DNA from: Adiantum capillus-veneris
Taxonomy: Eukaryota; Streptophyta; Polypodiopsida; Polypodiales; Pteridaceae
DNA: 64,000 bases
Reading direction: 5' to 3'
Assembly (NCBI GenBank): GCA_014529385.2
Contig: CM043945.1
Location: 93,812,612-93,876,611 of the forward strand
Below, piece after piece: positions 24,192 to 34,249 of the stretch (its first letter is position 1; each line of letters opens with the position of its first letter). The position numbers and the translations under genes are program-made. A model generated the notes under the pieces. The model was not told where the DNA came from, did not search any database, and saw nothing but the letters and a program-made list of their open reading frames with translations.

Positions 24192-25218
24192 CCTTTGTAA
24201 TTTATCTGCATCCTGTAGGATTGCATACCTGATGGCTCCTCTTGGTTTGTCGGGGGTGTTTCAGATTGTGTCAATCTTCTTGGGTCTTTAAGAATTACCC
24301 CCATCACTTCAATGCCATTGTCACTCCCGTTAGTGGTGGTTGCCTCTTCTCCTAAGGTGGACGAATAGTCGCTAGTGGACTCATCTTCTGAAGCCTCCAA
24401 GATCATGGTGCATTTCTTCCCAGTCCTCATATAGTAGAATATGAACTTCCCTTTAGCGTCCTTATCTGAATCATTCCGGTGCTCTCATCTTGCTTAGCTT
24501 CCATAGCCATGAGCCAGGGTCTCCCAAGAATGATAGGGTAGCCCTCCCCTTTGTGTGGCATGACAAAGATGTCTACCTCCACTTTTGTATTGAATGCTTT
24601 TACTTTGACCGCATTCACAATGCCCACGCATTTCACTCTTACATTATTTGCCATTTTGGCTCGGCAAGGTGCCGGCCTACTTACCTCTAGTCCTAGATGG
24701 TGCATCATTTTTTCACTCATGACGCATATTTGCACGCCACCATCTATGTAGACGTTTGAGATTCGTTGCCCCTTGATGTGGGCATCCATAGTTGGTAGGA
24801 TGTCGTCGAGATTCCTTCTAGAGATAGCCCCAGCTATCCCGGGTCTTGATTTCTTGGTACTCACCATTTTTTTCCATTGCCTCCTCATTCTTGGTGCAAG
24901 GTGAAGTAATTGGGGCCAAGCGATCTTTGGGCCCTGCATCAACACATCCTGAACTAAGTCATAGGGTTTAGCATACTCACCTAGTGAGAAATCCAAGAGG
25001 TCTATCTTCCATTGCGATTTAGCTGCTTGCTTGCTAGACTCGGCCTTTCCTTTCATTTTCTCTTCTCTTTGAGAGGCTTCCTTGTGCCTGGCACTCTTCA
25101 CTCCCATAGCATCCACTTCTTCTACTTTTGCTTTCCCTTTGTGATTCTCTCGAACTGATTCTTCTACCTTTGCCTTCCCTTTAGACTCCAAGCTAATAAC
25201 ACTCACCGCTTGGTTCAC
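24173..25218 (-). pseudogene. Tat-type aspartic protease region
   Basis: Processes the polyprotein. A basic, Lys/Glu-rich linker (24900-25218) precedes the protease. The active-site block reads VYIDGGVQICVMS near 24745, where an Asp-Gly-Gly replaces the commoner D(S/T)G; DGG is seen in some plant gypsy proteases. The C-terminal hallmark IILGRPWL lies near 24530. The frame then continues as an acidic linker (24173-24430) into RT. Confidence 0.8.
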
Positions 25219-26120
25219 AGCAAGTGGTGGGGGTAGTGGTGGGATGAGAGGTTGTGGTGGTGGTTGTTGTTGTATGGGTGGTCAAAGGATTTGGACCGGT
25301 GGGATCGGCCCTGGTTGCTTGGGTGGTGGTGGTCTTGCCCTTGGCGGAGAGATATGATTCTTTCTCCCTCCTCTATTAAATTATGCCTCCTTGGATGTGG
25401 GTAGTAGTACATACCATGGCCGTCTTCCCCACAATTGTAGCAGTGGTACTCTTGGTTCTGCCTTCGTTGTCCTCTTCCTTGTTCTGGATTCATGATAGGT
25501 GCATGCCCTTGCTGCACCAGATGCACTGATAAACTCTCTAGTTGGGTAGTGATGCGACTCAGCAGGTCTTGCTGCTCCTCTGATTCCTCTTGTGGTTGGG
25601 CTCTATGACTGGCTGTTGTAGTCACTGGGGTTGGTCGGGATGAGCTTGTTTCCTCTTACTTGTTTACACTTTCTTGCATGCACAACTTCTTGTCTTTAAG
25701 GCGGGCTACTTCTACTGCCAACTCATATGTTGCAGGAAACCTTCCCTTCACCTTCTCTCTAAGCGGCGACCACAGGCTAGCAATGAAATGGTCCTTCTTT
25801 AGGAAATTTGGCACTCCTTCTCCTTCCTCCAGTGAGGCAACCCATCTCTCCCATAAGTCCACAAACTTGGACTCATAGGTGGCATACTCTAGCAGACCTC
25901 TCTGCTTCAATTCCGTCAGTAGCTGCCATAGCTTCTCCGAGGTTGTGCCTCCACCAATGTGCCTCCACAAAACCTCTTTACAAAGCCAGCCCGTAACACA
26001 TCCCATGCATTCTTGGTAGACTGGGGCAATGCATTGAACCAGGACTTGGCCTCTACCTTCATTAGTAGAGGAAAAATTCAAAGTCGTGAAGCGTTGTCAT
26101 CTTTGTTGGAGACCACACAA
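25215..26120 (-). pseudogene. Tat-type gag with incomplete zinc knuckle
   Basis: Capsid/nucleocapsid region. The Retrotrans_gag-like part (25656-26081) contains WERWVASLEEGEGVPNFLKK and FPATYELAVEVARLKDKK. The nucleocapsid part, in a separate frame (25215-25625), has CYNCGEDGHGMYYY: the CX2CX4H pattern is present but the fourth ligand Cys is Tyr. A stop separates the two halves. The upstream N-terminal portion to about 26200 is weak. Confidence 0.8.
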
Positions 26121-26249
26121 GCAACGTTGAAATCATCCAAAAAGTTGGTATAGTGAGATCTTCTCCCTTCTTTCCACTGAACGTGGAGAAAGAAACACTT
26201 GCCATGGTAGTGACTCAGGAAATTACAAACCTTTTCTCTTTTTTTTTTA

Positions 26250-27512
26250 ATATATTAACAACAGTAGCAGCTCAGAGCGGCTTTTAACAGAGTTGGGTGG
26301 ATAGATGAAAACAAGATAAAGATAGAAACATTAAAGGAATGGTGGTAATCCAATATGGGGATAATGATAGGGTTTGGGGAATTAAGGATTTCTCCTAGCA
26401 CCGTCGCACCAAATAGATACACGATATTCTGTTGGTAGAAGATTTTCCTATCTACATAGATATTCACATGCATATGCTTCAGGAATCTGAACGGGAATGC
26501 TGTCAGCCCGTTTTCCATCATGCACAGAGGGTGGAGTACTTACTTATACTCTTGCCATGCTAGTGTTGATGAGTTGGCACATCCACAGGAGGTCGTCGCC
26601 TTTCATGGGCTCTACCTTTCCTTCATCGCTCAGCACGTACGGGGTGATGGCGACACGTCTAACCACTCCCAGCCTCTTGGCTAGTAGCAATTGCAGATAA
26701 TTTTTGTAGTCAGCGCACTGCATGAATTCTACTCCATTCAACTGCAACTCATCTCCAGCCCACTGGGTTTCACCCGTGGTGGAGAGATTCTTCAGGATAA
26801 GTTGTACAGGGAGAGGAGGAAGACCCTCTACCCGTCTTCCAAAACAGCGAGAGCAGTAGCCGAACCACTCTTCCTTAGGACATGGGAATCTTCTTACCAC
26901 TTCTTCTTCAGGATTGTTGAAGTGGACTGGTAGTACTCGCATGCATCGTGCGAATATGTAGGCGACCTTCCACCGCTTAGCTTCGGATGACTAATTCCTC
27001 TTTGGTAAGCTGGGTATGACTCCGCTCTCTGATCTTGAAGCACTTGCTTGGCCAGATGCTTCTTCCTTTGGGGTCATGCGTTTCCAGACTGGCTTATCTT
27101 TTCCTTACCTTTGGCTCGAGTATCCCCTTTAGGCCATTTTGGAGTAAAGGTTATAACTTTGGTTGCAGTTTCCTTAGGGAAGAGAGGCCTCACCATTTTC
27201 TTTCCTCCTTTGATGTGGATGACTTCTTCGCGATGAATGTCAATGGAGACAATTTCAGCCTCTTCACTGCCTTCGTTGCTGGCACTCATTGACAGTGTGT
27301 TTTGGTTGACAACAGTGATAGCACTTCATAGACCTCCCACCTGATGCTCTCAACTTGTGGTTAGAATGAGCAACACGAGATGGGGAGCTTACCTCTTGAA
27401 TACTCACAACACTACAGCCTGGCAGCAATACTTCAATGAAGGCGGCTAGTGCCTCCTTAGTCTCCTCCTCTTCCGTCCTCCATCTAGAGAATTCCTTCAG
27501 CCATTCATCCAT
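26250..27512 (-). pseudogene. Extra ORF(s) upstream of gag with a complete CCHC knuckle
   Basis: Between the primer site and gag lie three minus-strand frames: 27264-27512, 27074-27289 and 26544-26942. The first, right after the PBS, ends with CYHCCQPKHTVNEC, a full CX2CX4HX4C zinc knuckle. The third has CPKEEWFGYCSRC and a long hydrophilic body. Ogre-type Tat elements carry an additional ORF1 before gag, so the position fits, but I do not recognise the sequence. The frames are offset, so this is probably one broken ORF. Confidence 0.55.
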
Positions 27513-27567
27513 GATTCATGGCGTGCGTTACTTTCAGCATTGTAAACTGTAGGTTTCTTAGAAGCCC

Positions 27568-27585
27568 TCCTCTGTGGGGGCACCA
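27568..27585 (-). other. Primer binding site of the Tat-type element
   Basis: Two bases after the 5' LTR on the minus strand, TGGTGCCCCCACAGAGG is in the position of a tRNA-primed PBS and resembles the TGGCGCC-type sites of other plant Tat elements. The exact tRNA is not assigned. Confidence 0.6.
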
Positions 27586-27742
27586 AATGACGGGAGCAAA
27601 GCGATACCCGAACGTCGACGGCCTCTAAAATGCCGGGGGCCGATGGCAAGCCTCGAGACGGTCATGGTAAAGCAAACAGGGGGCACCACCTAGCTTTGAG
27701 CGGCTAGGATGCAGACCACGGTGATGTGAACACCGCAAACTT

Positions 27743-27754
<12 letters not shown>

Positions 27755-27839
<85 letters not shown>
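27755..27839. repeat. (GA)n microsatellite in the LTR
   Basis: GA array of about 85 bp preceded by a short CA array; homologous to 15198-15302. Confidence 0.97.
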
Positions 27840-27841
<2 letters not shown>

Positions 27842-28863
27842 CACAAATGATAAAAACCCTCGGGGGTGTAGGGAGAATTATTCCTTGCAGTATTTACAAT
27901 GACCTTCCTTCTGGAGAGGTGACACACCATGGTGATAAAGAGGTAGGGGGAAGAGATGGTGAATCTACTTGGTGTATTCTCTAAAGACGACTCGATGATA
28001 TGAAACTCGTTGCCAAGAATGTGTGTGTGTGTGTGCATCGACCATTGGAGTCGAGAGGTGGACGTAGCTCCCTTTGCATGCTGCAAGTCCCAAAACAAAC
28101 CATCACACAAGTCCCCTCCCCGTAATGCCAATATTGTCAATTCCTCTCACTAAAACTCTACCAAGTGCTAACCTCTCATGAACTGCCCCCCCGGACAATG
28201 ACCTCTTAGTGGCCTTTTATAGGTGTTGGCTGCTTGGATTAGGGTAATCCTGGTTTGATTAGGGTAAGCTAATCGGGGAGACAAAGCAAGGCGGTGGGCC
28301 CGGTGTGGTTGACCCTTGCTTTGTCTTGGGAGTTATTAAAAATGAAAACCTCTAAGTGGGCCTTTGTGACCATCACCTAGAGAGAGGGAATTTACAAATT
28401 GGGAATTTTACAAGGCTTCGGTGAAAACTGAAAAAATGATGATGATAACCTACGGTTTACTGAAAATGGTGTCGTGGTTGCGTGATGCCGGCGAATGGTG
28501 GCTTGCCAGTGCGTCGGTTTATCGCGTACGTCTTTTTGGGGTTGGCTGGGGCATGCCTTTGGTGCCTTTATTCTTTTTGTTGTCGGTGTTGTGTGATTCG
28601 GGCCATCCTCCTTGGTCGTTGTCGTCGTAGTCGCGAAATCCTTTGTTTTTTTGTATTTTCGGTGTGTGTGCGTATATGTTGTATGTATAGGGGTGCGGGT
28701 GCATCTGTGTACATAGGTGTAATTATATGTATAGGTGTGTGTGCGTTTATGTGTGTGGGAACGGGGGTGTCAATATATATAGAAATATATAGTTTTCTCT
28801 TCTTTTTTTTTCCGGCGCCGCTGTGGGCGATGTAGAGGCGGAGGGTAGAGAGGGGGTGAGTAG

Positions 28864-28865
<2 letters not shown>

Positions 28866-28914
<49 letters not shown>
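28866..28914. repeat. (GA)n microsatellite in the LTR
   Basis: About 49 bp of GA, followed by a short TG array. Confidence 0.95.
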
Positions 28915-28917
<3 letters not shown>

Positions 28918-29374
28918 GTGTGTGTGTGTGTGTATATGCACGTGTGCGGGTGTGTGTAGGAGGTGTAATGCGTGCATCAAGCACGCGTGTGCGCAGGTGT
29001 GTATAGAGGGGCCGCAAGCGGGATGCACGCGGGTGCGTGAGGGAGAGAGGGGGTGAGTGTGGAGAGGGGGTGAGGTGGCATGTGAGAGGATGGGGGGGGG
29101 GGGGGGGGGGGTTCCCACTATGAAGTAAGAGAGAGGGAGAGAAAGGGTATGGTGAGGGATAAGGGTGGGGGGGTAGTGAAGAGAGAGAGTGAGAGGATAG
29201 AGGGGGAGAGAGGGTGTGGATTTCCTTTAATCTTGGTGGGGCCGCCCGTAAAAACTTAGAGCTAGGTGAAGTAGGGGGGGGAGAGTTGAATATGAGGTGG
29301 TCCTCCATGGTAGAAAGAAACAGGGGGGGGGAGGGGGGTATAATGTAGCGGCCCGCTGGGGCTGGGGTGTGGAC

Positions 29375-29378
<4 letters not shown>

Positions 29379-29432
<54 letters not shown>
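29379..29432. repeat. (AG)n microsatellite in the LTR
   Basis: About 54 bp. At the same place in the other LTR (20569-20602) the array is short and interrupted. Confidence 0.95.
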
Positions 29433-29437
<5 letters not shown>

Positions 29438-29716
29438 ATACAATAGTTGAGGCGGCCCGCTGGAGGGTGTGACAGAGGATTAGGCATCTCATGCACCCAC
29501 CGGGATGCGTGATGCAATGGTGGAGCAGGAGAGAGAGGGAATATTTGGCGGAGCCGAGTAGTTAGAGAGAGAGCTCGTCTTCTGGCGATAATGGAGGGGT
29601 GTGGCCGAGCTGGCAGCGCCCCTCCATTACCTTGGGGGGGGGGGGGGGGGGGGGGTATTGGTGAATGGTAGAGAGTTTTTTTTTTCTCTTTTGGTAATAA
29701 GCCTTCTTTTCCTTAA

Positions 29717-31046
29717 CACTACGTTGGTAACCTAACACGACATAAAAGTGTCCTTTCAGGGTTTTGAAAAAAACCTTCAAAACCATAGTAGATCCACTCA
29801 TTTTGTAAATTCCTTTCATGAGGTTATAGTTCAAGGCCTACTAAACATGGAAAAAATAAGAAACTTGTAAAATTTCTCATCTTTTGGTCACACCAAGCCT
29901 CCAAAGTTGATGGACCAGTAAATTTTCATCAAAACAGTCATTTCTTACGTTTTGTTGCATAAAAATAAGATTAGGGATTTTTGTAGGACTTGAGATAAAT
30001 TCCCTAGTTAACTTCAATGGGTTGGTGATCAGAAAATATGATTGCTTCTTACTCACTATTTTTTGTTTTGCCAAAATAAATAGGTACAAAAAAGTTGAAT
30101 TTTTACCATTCTGCAAACCTATCATCAAAGTTTCTATAGCCACGTTCAATACAAGTAATATATGCATGTTTTCTTAGTTCCCTATTGTCCTTTATGTTCA
30201 TAAGGAGCCATGGAGCATGTCAAAAGAATAATACATCTCTTACCAAGGGGAATCTTGGGGACAAAGATGAAGTGTTAAATACAGCAAACATGAAAAAACT
30301 TGAAAAAACTGGGTTGAACATTATGAGTTGTAGAATCCCATAGAAACTATTCAATATCTAGCCAAATTTGATCCTTATGACTAGATATGGTTACTACCTA
30401 CAAAATGTATGTAGTTGTCACAAGAAAATAACAATATTGAAAAGCTATACTTGATATACTAGAATGTTTCGTTTTCTTCCATAGTTGAAAAAATCAACCA
30501 TCATTGTGTACTATGCAAAATAGGGTATTAGGTGCCCCAAAACTCAAGGAATGTTAGCTTTATGTTACAATATGCGACATAGAAAATCAAAAATGAATTT
30601 GGATATCATGAAATCCACCAAAAAAATAATAGAAGAGCTAAAATTGGCTAAAAAACAGGATTTGACAATTTTTGTAATTTGGTCATAACTTACAACTTTA
30701 ATATTTATTTCTCCCTAGAAGCATCAGGACATGTTGAAAACTACTAAAGATAGTTCTCTAGCATTATAGACCTCACAAACATGAATTCTAGAGTGGTATA
30801 GTTGTAAAAAGTTGAAAAAAGCCAAAAACAGGACCTGTTTTTTCACACAGTTTAGGTTGTGAAATGTTGTGCAAGGACAATGTTAAAGATGGAATTGATA
30901 TTCCAAAAAAATGTCGAGTTTTTTTCAACTCATGAGACAACTTTCTAGATAGATAGCACCTCAAAATCCATTTTGAAACTCTTGACATAATTCAAGGAAA
31001 ATGGTCACTTCACAGGACATAAAAGTGTCCCATTACCAACCTAGTG
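29717..31046 (+). mobile_element. piggyBac-like MITE, copy 2 (TTAA-flanked)
   Basis: 1330 bp. The left end CACTACGTTGGTAACC and, reversed from the right, CACTAGGTTGGTAATGGGAC form terminal inverted repeats. Each is followed by a GACATAAAAGTGTCC-type box. The flanks are TTAA at 29713-29716 and 31047-31050. The uninterrupted LTR copy at 20878-20890 reads CCTTAGGGG where this one would read CCTTAAGGG, so the insertion point and the single TTAA are confirmed. No transposase is encoded. The 4-bp TTAA duplication argues against the CACTA (En/Spm) superfamily, which makes 3-bp duplications. Confidence 0.88.
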
Positions 31047-31092
31047 TTAAGGGTGGTTCTCACGGTCACGGTTTTGGAAACTGACCATGAGC

Positions 31093-34000
31093 TTCACTCT
31101 AGGTCTTGTTGAGTTCTTGAGATCTTCATGCTTGTGGTTATAGATATTCTCATTGTTGATTCTATTGAAGATCTATGTCCTTTTGTTGTGGTTTCATCTT
31201 GATCTAGTTGTGTCTCTATGGAGGGTGGTTTGAAACTCTGTTTTCCAATCTGACTTTCATTAGTTGATTTATCTGGAAATTTCTAGATCTTAGACTTCCT
31301 ATTTCTTCCTGGGTGTCTATAGTCTCGATCTTCTTTTTTCTGGCTTTGGTGGCATTCTCTGCTCAATAGCTATCGTGGTTGCCCTTTGCTCCGTTTGATG
31401 TACACTTGCTATTGCCTGATTTTCTTTAAGCTCTTCTAAAGTTTCATTCAATGGAGATGAATCATCTTCAATAAGATTTGCTTTGATATCAGTCTCCATT
31501 TTAACCGTGCTTGAGGACTTTGTGCTGTCGTCTATGGGTGACCAATCTTGGTCTTCATTATTTGTTGTCTGTGGTGACTCCATCATGTTTGAACTCCATA
31601 TATCTAACATCTTTTGGGCCATTGGCATTCCCACTATGAGGTTATCTGTAAGATCTCTTGCTGTGATCACGTGGAATTGGGCGATGATGATCTGTGGACC
31701 TACTGAATGGTGGTGGAGATGATTCCCAAACATTCTGCTCATTCGTTTCCAGATATGCTCACAAATTCAGAGCATTTTCCAGTTGTGGTTGGCCATACCT
31801 TTTCCAAGTGCGAAAGTACATGATGTTCTTCTCTAACTAAAACTCTAGCTTTACTTCACTTGAGAGTTTTTCTTCATTCTCACCAACAATGTTGCACTTT
31901 ATTGTCTTAGGATTCGTGTGTGAATTGACGCTTTTGCTATGGTTGTGTCCTTTGGTTGAGCTTTATCAACAGTTTCTTTGCTTTGACCACCTACTTCAAT
32001 CGATGTTGACTTCATTGGCTGTAATATTTCACTTTTTTCTTGCAATTGTTGAGCATTGTCTACATGAATCTGAGAAACCTTTGATCTTAGAAGATCCACT
32101 TTACTGTCTGACAGAATCTATCTCTTAGGAGGAGATTTTAGTGGTGACCTTTGTGTAGATTCTTGGACTTTAGTTTCCGTTGAATTTGACTTTTATGTCA
32201 CCTATTTTAGCAGCTTGAGACTTTGCATCATCTTCAGATAATCTTTTGACTTTAGTCTCGCCATCTATAAGGTTCTGTAGAAGGTCATGAACCTGTTGGT
32301 ATTCATTGCCATTTGCATCTTGATATGCATATGTGAGCTTGGTCACATGCAATTGCTTGAACACTATTGGAGATCAACTGAAACTTTTGTCCGTGATGAT
32401 CTTTATAGAGGCATTTATTTGAAGACTTTGATGGAATCTAAGTCAATTGGAAAATTCAAACAACCATATGATCTTTCAATGGTTTCTGCTTTGAAGGGGT
32501 CTGTTGGCTAGAGGCTCTAGGGCTTTTAACTACGATTGTGGTTCCTAGTACAAGAGCTGATTTTGATGAATTTATAGCTCTCCCTTTCCTAGGGTGATCA
32601 CTATAGCCTGCTTCATTATGAGCTATCAAAACTGTTTGGATCTGATTTAGTCTCACCTTTTGGAACTGTGAAGGAACACTTTGGGTAGCATTATTGATGT
32701 TTGGCAACTGTAAACCTTCTGCATAGCTCCCTATGTTTCTCCGTGAAACATGACAAATTATTCCCCAAGTCAAGCTGTAGATAGCATTATCTTTGCTCTG
32801 ATATTGTCTATCCCATGGGTCTCCTATGATATAAGCTTCTATGGTTTCCGGACCCAAGTCATTATAGATCTTAGACTCTCAACTATATCTATGACTGATT
32901 TGATCAAAGTATGTACTTGTTTGGTCACAACATCGAAGCTTGATTTTTGATGGAGGAGAGTTTGGCTTTTAATAGATGTTTGGGTTCACTCGGGTAATAT
33001 CCTTCACTCTAGAGAGGATGGGCTATGATAGTTTCTATCCTTTGAAATGAACCATCCTTTTTGATCTATCACTGGACGCACTTCTATCAGCTGGGATGTG
33101 GGCCATTCAAACACTGGTCGATCCTTTTTGTACAACTACCCTTTTTGGTCTACATAGTATGCATATGAATTATGTGTACCATACAAAGATAACATCATTC
33201 ATTTTGATGTGTCCCTTAGACTTGTGAAGGATAAGACTCGTGAAGGATTGGACACTAGTGGTAGGGGATGCAGAATAATTTGCAAACCTAACAGTCTTTT
33301 CAACATTTGGTGATATCTGGACACCTTGACCAAATTCACGCAAGATTTGTTGTCCAAAGAATCAATTTTAAGCTTTTCAGGTGTCTGTGCATCTTTATGT
33401 TGACTTTAAACTTGCAGTGCTTTCACTGGTGTTGCTAATAGTAATGCATAATCATCTGATTGCATTAAAAGTGACGAGCTAGACGCACTTACATCGAGAT
33501 TTGTATTTCCAATTTTCTCTGTAACTTGCTTGGCAGTTGATGTGTCCATGTTGTCTGGATTTCTTGGACAATCTTCAAAAAAATGTCCACCTTTTCGTCC
33601 ACAATTTGAGCAATACACCATGATTGGTGGTATTTCAGAGCTAGGTCTGTCATGTCAAGCTCTTGCTGAGAAGTTTCAGCTTCTGTACTCGCCAAGTTGT
33701 CGGCATCTTCTTTGAAAACACTGAGCATCGGGCTATAGACTGCTTCATCCTGACTTTTATAATGTCTTTGACTCGGATCTCCAATTAGATTGTCTTCAAT
33801 TGGCTGATTTGTTGGATCTTCCATTACTGGATCTCGACTGTAGATTTGACCAATGTAATACATGTACAATGATCCTAATTGCATATGCACTAAACGGATG
33901 CTTTGCGGGCTTGTGCAGGTTTCTGTATAACCACTTGGATCCATCTTTTTCACTTCTATCTGCACCTCATCTTTGAGCTTGCAATACCTAGCTCCAATGG

Positions 34001-34247
34001 TTCAAGTCTATAAACATTTGGGAGTTCTCTGAATCTTGCTTTAGTCTGACCAATAGGATCTTGGCTCCTTTGTTGCTTTTGCTACTCATCAAGTATTTAT
34101 GGCCTTCTGAATTTGCGTATAAAAATTTATCTCCATTGTAGCCATATAGCTGTAGAAGATGCTCTTTTGCACTTGTGCCGATGTTGCCACTACTACTAGT
34201 TAGCTTTGGTTCTCATGTATTTGAACTCTCGGCTCCACTTGAGTCCA
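31093..34247 (-). pseudogene. Unidentified coding relic of the outer LTR element with zinc-knuckle-like motif
   Basis: Minus-strand coding-like sequence in several frames, starting at an ATG at 34247 (MDSSGAESSNT, then a stop). Further frames follow: LLQLYGYNGDKFLYANSEGH; IEVKKMDPSGYTETCTSPQS; a first module IGDPSQRHYKSQDEAVYSP (33735-33790); CSNCGRKGGHFFEDC (33573-33616), a CX2CX5HX4C arrangement one residue longer than a standard knuckle; then a second module IGDPWDRQYQSKDNAIYSL (32776-32832). Downstream frames (32170-32364, 31899-32099, 31317-31742) are acidic, Lys/Gln/Ser-rich and partly coiled-coil-like. No RT, protease or integrase is seen. It may be a diverged gag-like or captured protein; I do not recognise it. 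Confidence 0.5.
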
Positions 34248-34249
34248 TG

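Larger units (their letters stand above)
27588..31087 (-). repeat. 5' LTR of the Tat-type element, split by a piggyBac-like MITE
   Basis: 27588-29716 and 31047-31087 align with the 3' LTR. The interrupting element is 29717-31046. The net length is about 2.17 kb. It keeps the empty CTTTGTGAC site where the MULE inserted in the other LTR. Confidence 0.9.
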
